DNA from: Streptococcus pneumoniae
GTDB taxonomy: Bacteria; Bacillota; Bacilli; Lactobacillales; Streptococcaceae
Direction of reading: 5' to 3'
DNA length: 64,000 nt
Assembly (NCBI RefSeq): GCF_001096185.1
Contig: NZ_CRPU01000002.1
Span: forward strand, 1 to 64,000
This document shows, piece by piece, positions 9,015 through 17,732 of this stretch. Both the position numbers and the translations under genes were made by a program. Under the pieces are notes generated by a model. The model worked only from the letters and a program-made list of their open reading frames with translations. It searched no databases and had not been told where the DNA came from. Position 1 is the stretch's first letter. Every line of letters begins with the position of its first letter.

Positions 9015-9472
9015 TTGCCAAGGAGTTTGAGACTTTCTTGTTGGGGCAGGAAGAAACTTTTTTGACTCCTGCTGAAAATCTAGCTGTGTTGATTGATACC
9101 CACAATGCAGATCACGCGACCCTCTTGCTCAGTCAGATGACCTATACTCGTGTTCCTGTTGTGACAGATGAAAAACAGTTTGTTGGGACGATTGGGCTCA
9201 GAGATATTATGGCTTATCAGATGGAGCATGACTTGAGTCAAGAAATCATGGCAGATACGGATATCGTTCATATGACGAGAACCGACGTAGCGGTCGTCTC
9301 GCCTGACTTTACCATTACGGAGGTCTTGCACAAGCTGGTAGATGAGTCTTTCTTACCGGTTGTGGATGCGTCTGGTATTTTCCAAGGAATTATCACGCGC
9401 AAGTCTATCCTCAAGGCAGTCAATGCCCTCTTGCATGACTTTAGTAAGGAATATGAGATTCGATGCAAATGA
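9011..9472 (+). CDS. cbpB: CBS-domain protein, CbpB/DarB-like
   Basis: A 153-residue protein of two CBS motifs (about 20-75 and 85-140). VLIDTHNADHATLLLSQ and the following RVPVVT form the first, and TEVLHKLVDESFLPVVDASG the second. Members called CbpB or DarB bind cyclic di-AMP and sense its level through Rel in other Firmicutes. That function is inferred here from family resemblance only. It overlaps both neighbours by 4 bp. Confidence 0.8.
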   Translation: MIAKEFETFLLGQEETFLTPAENLAVLIDTHNADHATLLLSQMTYTRVPVVTDEKQFVGTIGLRDIMAYQMEHDLSQEIMADTDIVHMTRTDVAVVSPDFTITEVLHKLVDESFLPVVDASGIFQGIITRKSILKAVNALLHDFSKEYEIRCK

Positions 9473-10203
9473 GAGACAGGATTTCAGCCTTTTTAGAAGA
9501 AAAGCAGGGCTTATCTGCCAATTCCAAGCAGTCCTATAAGTATGATCTGGAACAATTTTTAGATTTGGTAGGCGAGCGGATTTCTGAAACTAGTCTCAAG
9601 ATTTACCAAGCCCAGCTAGCCAATCTAAAAATCAGCGCTCAGAAGAGAAAGATTTCGGCCTGTAACCAATTTCTCTACTTTCTCTATCAAAAAGGAGAAG
9701 TGGACAGCTTTTATCGTTTGGAATTAGCTAAACAAGCTGAAAAGAAGACCGAAAAGCCAGAACTGTTAGACCTAGACTCTTTTTGGCAAGAAAGCGACTA
9801 TCCAGAGGGTCGCTTGCTAGCACTCTTAATCCTAGAAATGGGGCTCTTGCCGAGTGAGATTTTAGCTCTAAAGGTTGCGGATATCAATCTGGATTTTCAG
9901 GTGTTGCGAATCAAGAAGGCTTCCCAACAGAGGATTGTCAGCATTCCCACGACCTTGCTTTCAGAATTGGAACCCTTGATGGGCCAGACCTATCTCTTTG
10001 AAAGGGGAGGGAAAGCCTATTCCCGTCAGTGGGCCTTTCGTCAGCTAGAGTCCTTTGTCAAGGAGAAAGGTTTTCCATCCTTATCAGCTCAAGCCTTGCG
10101 GGAACAGTTCATTCTACGACAAATTGAAAACAAGGTCGATTTGTACGAAATTGCAAAAAAATTAGGATTAAAAACAGTCCTGACCTTAGAAAAATATAGA
10201 TAA
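9469..10203 (+). CDS. xerDL: XerD-like tyrosine recombinase-fold protein, probably inactive
   Basis: A 244-residue protein with the N-terminal SAM-like domain ([22 protein letters not shown]) and a C-terminal tyrosine-recombinase fold. The first catalytic arginine of the usual GLRVSEL motif is leucine here (GLLPSEIL). The second box is ALREQF instead of HxLRHxF, though the terminal LEKYR tyrosine remains. Such XerD-like proteins are not the chromosome-dimer resolvase. ATG 9469 is preferred to 9463 because it gives the ATGA overlap with cbpB. It sits directly before scpA, a gene order I recall from streptococci. Confidence 0.82.
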   Translation: MRDRISAFLEEKQGLSANSKQSYKYDLEQFLDLVGERISETSLKIYQAQLANLKISAQKRKISACNQFLYFLYQKGEVDSFYRLELAKQAEKKTEKPELLDLDSFWQESDYPEGRLLALLILEMGLLPSEILALKVADINLDFQVLRIKKASQQRIVSIPTTLLSELEPLMGQTYLFERGGKAYSRQWAFRQLESFVKEKGFPSLSAQALREQFILRQIENKVDLYEIAKKLGLKTVLTLEKYR

Positions 10204-10931
10204 TGGATATTAAATTAAAAGATTTTGAAGGGCCCTTGGACTTGCTCTTGCACCTGGTTTCTAAGTACCAGATGGATATCTACGATGTGCCTATTACGGA
10301 AGTCATCGAACAGTATCTAGCCTATGTCTCAACCCTGCAGGCTATGCGTCTGGAAGTGACGGGCGAGTACATGGTCATGGCCAGTCAGCTCATGCTGATC
10401 AAGAGCCGCAAGCTTCTTCCAAAGGTAGCGGAAGTGACCGATTTGGAGGATGACCTGGAGCAGGATCTTCTCTCTCAAATCGAAGAATACCGCAAGTTCA
10501 AGCTCTTGGGTGAGCACTTGGAAGCCAAGCACCAAGAACGGGCCCAGCACTATTCCAAAGCGCCGACAGAGTTGATTTACGAAGATGCAGAGCTTGTGCA
10601 TGACAAGACGACCATTGACCTCTTTTTGGCTTTTTCAAATATCCTAGCCAAGAAAAAAGAGGAGTTTGCACAGAATCACACGACTATCTTGCGGGATGAG
10701 TATAAGATTGAGGACATGATGGTCATCGTAAAAGAGTCTTTGACTGGACGAGAACAATTGCGCTTGCAGGATTTGTTCAAGGAAGCCCAGAATCTCCAAG
10801 AGGTCATCACTCTCTTTTTGGCAACCCTAGAGTTAATCAAAACCCAGGAGCTGATCCTCGTGCAAGAAGAGAGTTTCGGAGATATCTATCTCATGGAAAA
10901 GAAGGAAGAAAGTCAAGTGGCCCAAAGCTAG
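10203..10931 (+). CDS. scpA: Segregation and condensation protein A
   Basis: Kleisin subunit that bridges SMC heads in chromosome condensation. The 242 residues start with the family signature [27 protein letters not shown]. There is a central variable region (about 80-110, acidic) and a C-terminal winged helix with [17 protein letters not shown]. The ATG overlaps the preceding TAA (10201-10203). It works with ScpB, encoded 18 bp downstream. Confidence 0.96.
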   Translation: MDIKLKDFEGPLDLLLHLVSKYQMDIYDVPITEVIEQYLAYVSTLQAMRLEVTGEYMVMASQLMLIKSRKLLPKVAEVTDLEDDLEQDLLSQIEEYRKFKLLGEHLEAKHQERAQHYSKAPTELIYEDAELVHDKTTIDLFLAFSNILAKKKEEFAQNHTTILRDEYKIEDMMVIVKESLTGREQLRLQDLFKEAQNLQEVITLFLATLELIKTQELILVQEESFGDIYLMEKKEESQVAQS

Positions 10932-10949
10932 ACTTGATAGAGAGGAAAG

Positions 10950-11519
10950 ATGAGTACTTTAGCAAAAATAGAAGCGCTCTTGTTTGTAGCGGGTGAAGAT
11001 GGGATTAGAGTCCGCCAGTTAGCTGAACTCCTCTCTCTGCCACCGACAGGCATCCAACAGAGTTTAGAAAAATTAGCCCAGAAGTATGAAAAGGACCCGG
11101 ATTTCAGTTTGGCTTTGATTGAGACAAGTGGTGCTTATAGATTGGTGACCAAGCCTCAATTTGCAGCGATTTTGAAGGAATATTCCAAAGCTCCCATCAA
11201 CCAGAGTTTATCTCGGGCTGCCCTTGAGACCTTGTCCATCATTGCCTATAAACAGCCCATCACACGGATAGAGATTGATGCCATCCGTGGGGTCAACTCG
11301 AGTGGGGCCTTGGCAAAGTTGCAGGCCTTTGACTTGATACGAGAAGACGGGAAAAAAGAAGTGTTGGGTCGCCCCAACCTCTATGTGACTACAGATTATT
11401 TCCTAGATTACATGGGAATTAACCATTTGGAAGAATTACCAGTGATTGATGAGCTTGAGATTCAAGCCCAAGAAAGCCAATTATTTGGTGAAAGGATAGA
11501 AGAAGATGAGAATCAATAA
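10950..11519 (+). CDS. scpB: Segregation and condensation protein B
   Basis: Partner of ScpA in the SMC condensin. The 189 residues contain two winged helices: [22 protein letters not shown] near the N-terminus and [23 protein letters not shown] in the middle. [18 protein letters not shown] follows. The start has GAGAGGA upstream. The 3' end overlaps rluB by 14 bp. Confidence 0.96.
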   Translation: MSTLAKIEALLFVAGEDGIRVRQLAELLSLPPTGIQQSLEKLAQKYEKDPDFSLALIETSGAYRLVTKPQFAAILKEYSKAPINQSLSRAALETLSIIAYKQPITRIEIDAIRGVNSSGALAKLQAFDLIREDGKKEVLGRPNLYVTTDYFLDYMGINHLEELPVIDELEIQAQESQLFGERIEEDENQ

Positions 11520-12228
11520 GTATATTGCCCACGCAGGTGTGGCCAGTAGGAGAAAAGCAGAAGAGCTGATCAAGCAAGGCTTGGTGACGGTTAACGGCCA
11601 AGTGGTGCGTGAACTAGCAACCACTATCAAATCAGGCGACAAGGTTGAAGTTGAAGGCCAGCCTATCTACAACGAAGAAAAGGTCTATTATCTGCTTAAC
11701 AAACCACGCGGTGTCATTTCCAGTGTGATAGATGACAAGGGTCGCAAGACGGTTGTCGACCTCTTGCCCAACGTGAAAGAGCGTATCTACCCTGTAGGTC
11801 GTTTGGACTGGGATACATCAGGGGTCTTGATTTTGACCAATGATGGGGACTTTACAGACGAGATGATTCACCCTCGTAATGAGATTGACAAGGTTTATGT
11901 CGCGCGTGTTAAAGGTGTGGCCAATAAGGACAATCTCCGCCCCTTGACCCGTGGTCTTGAGATTGATGGTAAGAAAACCAAGCCGGCTGTTTATGAAATT
12001 CTCAAAGTGGACCCAGTCAAAAATCGCTCTGTGGTGCAGTTGACCATCCATGAAGGGCGTAACCATCAGGTTAAAAAGATGTTTGAAGCTGTTGGTCTCC
12101 AAGTAGATAAACTGTCTCGGACTCGTTTCGGACACCTAGACTTGACAGGACTCCGTCCAGGAGAATCCCGTCGTCTTAATAAAAAAGAAATCAGCCAACT
12201 ACATACCATGGCTGTAACCAAGAAATAA
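11506..12228 (+). CDS. rluB: 23S rRNA pseudouridine synthase RluB-type
   Basis: A 240-residue RsuA/RluB-family enzyme that isomerises uridine in 23S rRNA. The N-terminal S4 RNA-binding domain is [21 protein letters not shown]. The catalytic aspartate is in [17 protein letters not shown] and the later family motif is [16 protein letters not shown]. The start lies inside scpB, with AGGATAGAAG as ribosome site. The TAATG junction couples it to yidD. Confidence 0.93.
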   Translation: MRINKYIAHAGVASRRKAEELIKQGLVTVNGQVVRELATTIKSGDKVEVEGQPIYNEEKVYYLLNKPRGVISSVIDDKGRKTVVDLLPNVKERIYPVGRLDWDTSGVLILTNDGDFTDEMIHPRNEIDKVYVARVKGVANKDNLRPLTRGLEIDGKKTKPAVYEILKVDPVKNRSVVQLTIHEGRNHQVKKMFEAVGLQVDKLSRTRFGHLDLTGLRPGESRRLNKKEISQLHTMAVTKK

Positions 12229-12470
12229 TGAAACGAATTTTGATAGCGCCTGTGCGCTTTTACCAACGTTTTATCTCCCCAGCCTTTCCACCCTCTTGTC
12301 GCTTTGAGCCGACTTGTTCCAACTACATGATTCAGGCTATTGAAAAACATGGTTTCAAGGGTGTTTTGATGGGCTTGGCTCGGATTTTACGTTGCCATCC
12401 CTGGTCGAAAACAGGTAAGGACCCCGTCCCAGACCATTTTTCACTCAAACGAAATCAAGAAGGGGAATGA
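12228..12470 (+). CDS. yidD: Membrane protein insertion efficiency factor YidD
   Basis: An 80-residue member of the YidD family (formerly haemolysin-like DUF37). It has [32 protein letters not shown] and ARILRCHPW, with all three conserved cysteines. It lies at the membrane face and assists YidC. It starts at the rluB stop (TAATG) and ends the operon just before a strong bidirectional terminator. Confidence 0.93.
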   Translation: MKRILIAPVRFYQRFISPAFPPSCRFEPTCSNYMIQAIEKHGFKGVLMGLARILRCHPWSKTGKDPVPDHFSLKRNQEGE

Positions 12471-12492
12471 GGTTAGGCAAACAGATTTCAAA

Positions 12493-12549
12493 ATGATAAA
12501 AACGCATCCTATCAGGTTTGAGTGAGCTTGATAGGATGCGTTTTATCAT
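12493..12549. terminator. Bidirectional terminator between yidD and piuA
   Basis: Near-perfect 20-bp arms (about 12493-12514 and 12529-12549) contain AACGCATCCTATCA and its complement. They have A-rich and T-rich outer ends, so they can terminate both the plus-strand yidD operon and the minus-strand piu operon. Confidence 0.92.
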
Positions 12550-12578
12550 GTAAAGATGTTAGTTGAGTTTGAAACAAT

Positions 12579-13544
12579 TTATTTCAAAGCTTTTTGTGCG
12601 TCTTCAATCATGAGTTTGGTTGATTCAAGTCCGCCTCCGCTTAGATACCAGAGGTCTGGTGTTAGTTGGATAATCTTACCATTTTTAGCTGCAGGAGTTT
12701 CAGCGATAAGGGCATTTTCTAGGACGCCATCGTTGCTAGAGTTGTCCCCACCGATGGCAAGGGTACGGTTGATGACAAAGAGAATGTCGGGATTGATTTC
12801 TTTGACACTTTCAAAGCTGACTTCTTGTCCGTGGCGTGAGTCTTCAAATTGAGTATCAGTTGGCTTGAATTTCAAGGTTTGATACAAGAAAGAGAAACGA
12901 GATTGGGCACCAAAGGCAGCCATTTTTCCTTCGTTGAGGAGGATAGCAAGGGCTTTTTTGTCAGAACTTTCGTTTTTAGTTGCGACTTCTTGGATGCTCT
13001 TGTCTAGCTTGGCCAATTCTTCCTTGGCTTTCTGTGTACCAGTTTCACCAAAGGCGCCTGCTAAGGATTCAATGTTGGTCTTAGTTGAAGTCCAGTAGTC
13101 ATCTTTGCCTGCTTGAAAGAGAACAGTCGGAGCGATTTCGTTGAACTTATCTACGAATTTTTGGGTACGTGGTGAAGCGATAATTAAATCTGGTTCAAGA
13201 GCAGCAAGGGCTTCTAGGTCTGGCTCAACCATAGAACCAACATTTTTAACTTTTCCAGCTAGGTCTTTAAGATAAGTCGGAACAGTTTTTGTAGGCATTC
13301 CGACGATATTCTTTTCAAAACCTAAAGCGCGAATGGTATCCGCAGCACCGAGGTCAAAGGTCACAATCTTTTCAGGGACTTTTGAAAGTGTGACTACACC
13401 TAGTGAACTTTTAATGGTCACCTCTGTTGGAGAAGAGCTACTTGACTCCGTCTTACTAGTGCTTGAGTTTGTACTACATGCACCAAGTAGGAGCAAGAAG
13501 CTGGCCGCTAGGGCAGTGAGATAAAGTTTAAGGGATGTTTTCAT
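12579..13544 (-). CDS. piuA: Iron-compound ABC transporter substrate-binding lipoprotein PiuA
   Basis: A 321-residue class III (FecB/FhuD-type) binding protein. The lipoprotein signal peptide ends in LLLLGAC, giving Cys23, followed by an S/T-rich linker (24-42). The sequence matches pneumococcal PiuA as I remember it. It captures iron complexes (haem and siderophore-type ligands have been proposed for Piu) at the outer membrane face and hands them to PiuBC. It is the last gene of piuBCDA, separated from piuD by 98 bp with a stem-loop. Confidence 0.93.
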   Translation of the reverse strand: MKTSLKLYLTALAASFLLLLGACSTNSSTSKTESSSSSPTEVTIKSSLGVVTLSKVPEKIVTFDLGAADTIRALGFEKNIVGMPTKTVPTYLKDLAGKVKNVGSMVEPDLEALAALEPDLIIASPRTQKFVDKFNEIAPTVLFQAGKDDYWTSTKTNIESLAGAFGETGTQKAKEELAKLDKSIQEVATKNESSDKKALAILLNEGKMAAFGAQSRFSFLYQTLKFKPTDTQFEDSRHGQEVSFESVKEINPDILFVINRTLAIGGDNSSNDGVLENALIAETPAAKNGKIIQLTPDLWYLSGGGLESTKLMIEDAQKALK

Positions 13545-13581
13545 GATTTCTCCTTTTTAAAATGTGATAACGATTTAGGGA

Positions 13582-13612
13582 ATCTCTTAGATATGCTTGT
13601 TAGCTAAGAGAT
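13582..13612 (-). promoter_or_regulatory. Intercistronic stem-loop between piuD and piuA
   Basis: Perfect 9-bp arms ATCTCTTAG (13582-13590) and CTAAGAGAT (13604-13612). There is no long U-run after the stem on the minus strand. It fits an RNA-processing or stability element that lets the binding protein be made in excess over the permease (inference). Confidence 0.55.
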
Positions 13613-13642
13613 AGAGCTTCCTTTAACAGGGGCTCAGAATGG

Positions 13643-14395
13643 CTAGCTATAGATACAGATCTTTTTGCCATTGATATCAGCTAGCGTGATGGGAATCTCA
13701 TATAGTTGACTGAGCAGGTCGGCCTGCATGATTTGATTTGTCGTTCCTTTGCAAAAGACTTGGCCGTCCTTGAAGGCGACAATTTCATCTGCATACTGGC
13801 TGGCCATGTTAATATCGTGGAGGACGATGATAATGGTCTTTCCGAGTTCTTCCACCAGTCGCTTGAGAATCTGCATCATACTGACGCTTTGCTTGATGTC
13901 GAGATTGTTGAGTGGTTCGTCCAGCAAGATAAAGTCCGTATCCTGGGCCAGTACCATAGCGATAAAGACGCGCTGGAGCTGGCCTCCAGACAGGCTATCG
14001 ATGTAGCGGTCTTTTAAGTTGGTCAGTTCCAGATAGGTCAGGGTTTCTCGAATTTTTTCCCAATCTTCTGGTCTCAGTCGACCTCGGCTGTAGGGAAAAC
14101 GTCCAAAACTGACCAGTTCTTCAACCTTCAATTTGGCTTGGTAATTAATCTTCTGCTTTAGGATGGTCAGTTCTTTGGCTAGTTCTTGCGAATTCCAACT
14201 TTCGATTTCACGACCTTTGATACTGAGAATTCCCTGATCCTTCTTGGTCAGTCTGCTCATGATGGAGAGGAGAGTCGATTTTCCAGCACCATTTGGACCA
14301 ATGAATGCTGTCAGTTTCTGAGGACTGATTTCAAGCGAAATGCCTTGCAAAATATCCTGTTTTTGAATGGATTTGTCAATGTTTTCCAGTTTCAC
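13643..14395 (-). CDS. piuD: Iron-compound ABC transporter ATPase PiuD
   Basis: A 250-residue FecE/FhuC-type ATPase. Walker A is GPNGAGKST (about 33-41), the signature is LSGGQLQR, Walker B is FILLDEPLNNLD and the switch histidine is in VLHDINMA. It powers the PiuB/PiuC permease. The start overlaps the piuC stop by 4 bp. Confidence 0.94.
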   Translation of the reverse strand: MKLENIDKSIQKQDILQGISLEISPQKLTAFIGPNGAGKSTLLSIMSRLTKKDQGILSIKGREIESWNSQELAKELTILKQKINYQAKLKVEELVSFGRFPYSRGRLRPEDWEKIRETLTYLELTNLKDRYIDSLSGGQLQRVFIAMVLAQDTDFILLDEPLNNLDIKQSVSMMQILKRLVEELGKTIIIVLHDINMASQYADEIVAFKDGQVFCKGTTNQIMQADLLSQLYEIPITLADINGKKICIYS

Positions 14396-15348
14396 CGACG
14401 CGCCCTCCTGTAGAGTAAGATAAAGAATAAGAGACCACCTACGCTCTCGATGATCATGCTGATGCGAATTTCTAGTGCAAAGACTCGTTCAATGAGGGCT
14501 TGTCCCAAGGTCAAACTGATAAATCCAACCAGAATGGCTACGACAAAGAGTAACTTGTGCCGATAGTCTTTGACGATTAGGTAGGTGAGGTTGGCCAACA
14601 TAAAGCCGAAGAAGGCCATAGGCCCTACCAAGGCAGTAGCCGTTGAGGTCAAAAGCACGATGCCCCAGAGGAGTTCTTTCTGTTCTTTTTCAACATCGAG
14701 TCCCAATATCTGAGCCGTTTCTCTTTGTAGGTGTAAGACATCCAGAATGACTGCTTTCCGAAAGAAAAAGATTGTCAAAGCAAGGATAATCAGAGAACCG
14801 ATGGCTAGGATGGAAGTGTTGAGATGTTGAAAGGAGGCAAAGAGACTGTTCTGCAGTTTATCATATTCATTTGGATCCATCAAGACCTGAAGGAAGGTAC
14901 TGATATTTCGAAAGAGACTTCCGAGGGCTAGACAGATTAGCAGGATGAAGACCAGGTCTTGTTTCATCAGTGTCTTCAAGTAGCCTTGTAAGGCAAGAAA
15001 GAAGAGGGATTGAAGCAGAAGCAAAACTAGGAATTCTAAGATAGGAGACTTCTCAAGCTGTAGAAACTTGCTTTCAAAAACCAGTAGCAGAGTTTGCAGT
15101 AGGACATAGAAGGATTCGATTCCTAAAATACTAGGTGTCAGGAAACGATTTTCCGTCAGGGTTTGAAAACTAATGGTCGAAATCCCTGTCGCGATGGCTA
15201 CCAAGAGATAAACGATGATCTTTTGGGAACGCAACTTCCAAGCAAAGGCAGACAGGTGTGTGATGGGCCAAAAGTAGAGAAGACAAGCTCCGATGGCCAG
15301 AATAATGAGAAGGCAGAAGAGCTTGGTATGTTTGCTTTTAAACTGCAT
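14392..15348 (-). CDS. piuC: Iron-compound ABC transporter permease PiuC
   Basis: A 318-residue FecCD-family permease with about nine membrane segments. The ATPase-contact region is DVLHLQRETAQILGLDVEKEQ. The start is placed at MQFKSKHTKLF (15348), 11 bp inside piuB, because GGAGAGGGGGA lies upstream. The frame stays open further upstream, into piuB coding sequence. It pairs with PiuB as a heterodimeric channel. Confidence 0.9.
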   Translation of the reverse strand: MQFKSKHTKLFCLLIILAIGACLLYFWPITHLSAFAWKLRSQKIIVYLLVAIATGISTISFQTLTENRFLTPSILGIESFYVLLQTLLLVFESKFLQLEKSPILEFLVLLLLQSLFFLALQGYLKTLMKQDLVFILLICLALGSLFRNISTFLQVLMDPNEYDKLQNSLFASFQHLNTSILAIGSLIILALTIFFFRKAVILDVLHLQRETAQILGLDVEKEQKELLWGIVLLTSTATALVGPMAFFGFMLANLTYLIVKDYRHKLLFVVAILVGFISLTLGQALIERVFALEIRISMIIESVGGLLFFILLYRRARR

Positions 15349-16297
15349 CTTTTCGTCCCCCTCTCCATAGAAGTAGGATAAAGACGAGGCTACCAATGAT
15401 TCCTAGTAGAAGACTGACAGACAGTTCATAGGGCCGAATTAGAACTCGGGATAGGATATCGCAAGCCAGCACCAGATTGGCACCGACCAGTGCGACCATG
15501 AGTTTGGTTTGACTTAGATTATCTCCGTAGCGCTTGCGAACAAGATTGGGAACGATAACTCCGAGAAATGGCAAGCCACCCACGGTAATCATGGTGACAC
15601 TTGTCGTTAGTGCCACCAGAAAGAGGGCCAGTTTTTCAAGTAGGGAGTAGGAAATCCCCAAACTTTCGCTAGTTTCTTTTCCTAGATTCATGATGGTGAA
15701 GGTTTGGGACAATTTCCAAACGGCTATCAGGATAATGAGGCCTAAGAAGAGCCATTCATACTGATGAGTCTGAATCATGGAGAAGGAGCCTTGGGTCCAA
15801 GCTGTCATACTCTGAACCAGATTGAAACGATAGGCGATAACTTCTGTCACAGAACCGATAATTCCACTATAGATGATCCCAATCAGAGGCAACATCCACC
15901 TTTCCTTTACAGAGAAAATAGTCATAAAGGCTAGGAAGAAGAGAGTAAATATGATGGATGAAACAAAAGCGAAGAGCATTTTTTGTGTCAGACTAGCCGA
16001 CGGAAAGACAAAGAGGCTCAATACCATTCCTAGTTTGGCAGCTTCAGTGGTTCCAACTGTACTCGGTGCAGCAAACTGATTTTGAGTGATAGTCTGCATG
16101 AGAAGTCCTGCCATACTCATACTAGAGGCAGTTAGGAGAATGCTAATCGTCCTTGGAAGACGAGACTCTTGAAAGAGGAGCCAAGCTTCATGATCCAGAG
16201 CAAAAAGTTTTCCCCATGAAAAATCACTGGTCCCAATGCTAATAGAGAGAAAGACTAGGAGTAGAAGTAAGCCAATTAAATAATGAGAAAGTTTCAT
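15338..16297 (-). CDS. piuB: Iron-compound ABC transporter permease PiuB
   Basis: A 319-residue FecCD-family permease and the first gene of the piu operon. It has a membrane-spanning N-terminus (YLIGLLLLLVFLSISIG) and the conserved GLLMQTITQNQFAAPSTVG and GGLPFLGVIVPNLVRKRYG motifs. The start at 16297 is chosen because AAGGAC lies 8 bases upstream; an upstream ATG at 16312 has no ribosome site. Confidence 0.9.
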   Translation of the reverse strand: MKLSHYLIGLLLLLVFLSISIGTSDFSWGKLFALDHEAWLLFQESRLPRTISILLTASSMSMAGLLMQTITQNQFAAPSTVGTTEAAKLGMVLSLFVFPSASLTQKMLFAFVSSIIFTLFFLAFMTIFSVKERWMLPLIGIIYSGIIGSVTEVIAYRFNLVQSMTAWTQGSFSMIQTHQYEWLFLGLIILIAVWKLSQTFTIMNLGKETSESLGISYSLLEKLALFLVALTTSVTMITVGGLPFLGVIVPNLVRKRYGDNLSQTKLMVALVGANLVLACDILSRVLIRPYELSVSLLLGIIGSLVFILLLWRGGRKDAV

Positions 16298-16320
16298 ACC
16301 CCGTCCTTTCATGTAGATTT

Positions 16321-16375
16321 GGTATCGAAAGATACCTGCGGATATTACTGTAACACGATTTTTTTAATCTGTCAA
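16321..16375 (-). promoter_or_regulatory. piuB promoter and leader hairpin
   Basis: On the minus strand, -35 TTGACA (16370-16375) and -10 TACAGT (16347-16352) are spaced by 17 bp. A small hairpin GGTATC-TTTC-GATACC lies in the leader (16321-16336), just before the ribosome site. The iron-responsive regulator site could not be identified. Confidence 0.75.
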
Positions 16376-16393
16376 TAAATTTTCTGACAATTT

Positions 16394-16432
16394 AATAAAT
16401 AAAACAAGGAGAGAGCGCCAGGACCTTCTCCT
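16394..16432 (-). terminator. Weak terminator after galE
   Basis: Read on the minus strand, AGGAGA (16427-16432) pairs with TCTCCT (16407-16412) over a 14-nt loop and is followed by TGTTTTATTTATT. The stem is short, so this is only a candidate. Confidence 0.45.
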
Positions 16433-16440
16433 CTGTTATC

Positions 16441-17439
16441 CTATTCCAAAATGTTTTTGCCTTCTTTAACACGCCAATGATAATCTGATAAAATAATATC
16501 TTCGAGGGAGTAGCTAGCTTGCCAGTCAAGATATTGTTTAGCTTTTGATGCGTCTGCTAGGACGCTAGCTGGGTCACCAGCACGGCGAGCAACAATTTCG
16601 TGTGGTATTTTTTGATTCAGTAATTCTTCAGCAGTTTTAAAGATTTCTTTGACGGTATAGCCTTTTTCAGTTCCCAAGTTAAAGATTTGAGAAGAACTGT
16701 TTTCTTGAAATAGGTAGTTCATTCCTTTAACATGAGCCTGTGCAAGGTCCAAGACATGAATGTAATCTCGAATACATGAACCATCACGTGTATCGTAGTC
16801 ATCTCCAAATATTTTTAGGCTATCATTTTGTCCCAATGCGGTTTTGTTGATATTGGGAATGATATGAGTTGGATTTTTCACGCGCAGACCGTTTGAAGCA
16901 TCCATTTCAGCCCCAGCTACATTAAAGTAACGGAAAATGACATATTTCCAGTCGTAGCGATTGGCCATCCAGTAAATCATTCGTTCACCCATCAGTTTTG
17001 TTTCTGCATAAGGATTGACAGGGTCGAGCAGGGTATCTTCAGTTGCTGGCTTGTCAATACAGTTATTACCATAGAGGGAAGCAGTCGAAGAGAACATGAT
17101 TTTTTGAATGCCAACTTCAGATAAGACTTTGAGAACTTGGTTCATACCAGCAACATTGGCAGTGAAGTATTTACTTGGATTTTCAATACTTTCGCTCACA
17201 ACAATCTCACCCGCACAATGGAGAACAGCATCAATCTGATTTTCTTCCAAATAAGCTTTTAAGGCACTAGCATCATAAACATCCAGTTGTTTAAAGCTAG
17301 CACGATTATCTACAGCTGAACGATTTCCTGTAGAGAGATTATCGAGAACATGTACCTGATAGCCAGCATTTAAAAGAGCTTTAACGGTATGGGAGCCAAT
17401 GTAGCCAGCTCCACCTGTAACAAGAATTGTTTTGGTCAT
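16441..17439 (-). CDS. galE: UDP-glucose 4-epimerase (first copy)
   Basis: A 332-residue extended short-chain dehydrogenase. The NAD motif is TGGAGYIGSHT, with a serine in FSSTASLYG and the catalytic YxxxK in NPYAETK. It interconverts UDP-galactose and UDP-glucose. It is transcribed alone on the minus strand from its own promoter, away from galK-galT (25524-28202). A second, only distantly similar GalE is encoded at 47402. Confidence 0.92.
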   Translation of the reverse strand: MTKTILVTGGAGYIGSHTVKALLNAGYQVHVLDNLSTGNRSAVDNRASFKQLDVYDASALKAYLEENQIDAVLHCAGEIVVSESIENPSKYFTANVAGMNQVLKVLSEVGIQKIMFSSTASLYGNNCIDKPATEDTLLDPVNPYAETKLMGERMIYWMANRYDWKYVIFRYFNVAGAEMDASNGLRVKNPTHIIPNINKTALGQNDSLKIFGDDYDTRDGSCIRDYIHVLDLAQAHVKGMNYLFQENSSSQIFNLGTEKGYTVKEIFKTAEELLNQKIPHEIVARRAGDPASVLADASKAKQYLDWQASYSLEDIILSDYHWRVKEGKNILE

Positions 17440-17467
17440 GATTTTTTCCTTTTTCTAGTTTTGTACT

Positions 17468-17496
17468 ATTTTAAAGAAAGAAGAAAGGAAAGTCAA
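17468..17496 (-). promoter_or_regulatory. galE promoter
   Basis: On the minus strand, -35 TTGACT (17491-17496) and -10 TAAAAT (17468-17473) have exactly 17 bp between them. They lie about 30 bp upstream of the galE start. Confidence 0.8.
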
Positions 17497-17699
17497 CTAT
17501 TTTCTGTAAATTCCATGAAAATTCTGAACGATTTTGGTGTCAGATTGTTTTGTGTTTGGAAATAAAGCTTCGGGTTAATCTTGGAATTTTTTTAGATTTC
17601 ACTTCATATGCAAGAGAATACTATCCTTTTCTAAGATAGAGAAAGACGAAGATACTAACTTAGAAATCCACCTTCCCGCTATCCTTCTCCTATAAAAAG

Positions 17700-17708
17700 T
17701 GGTAAAAT
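17700..17708 (+). promoter_or_regulatory. Extended -10 upstream of pepA
   Basis: TGGTAAAAT (17700-17708) is an extended -10, 24 bp before the pepA ATG, with GAAGGA as ribosome site in between. No good -35 is present. The rest of the 293-bp galE-pepA gap shows nothing else I can name. Confidence 0.55.
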
Positions 17709-17732
17709 GGATGAAAGAAAGAAGGAACTGAA

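Noticed and set aside
9469-10203. Mobile-element integrase
   Set aside because: It is embedded in a housekeeping operon, lacks key catalytic residues and has no attachment sites around it.
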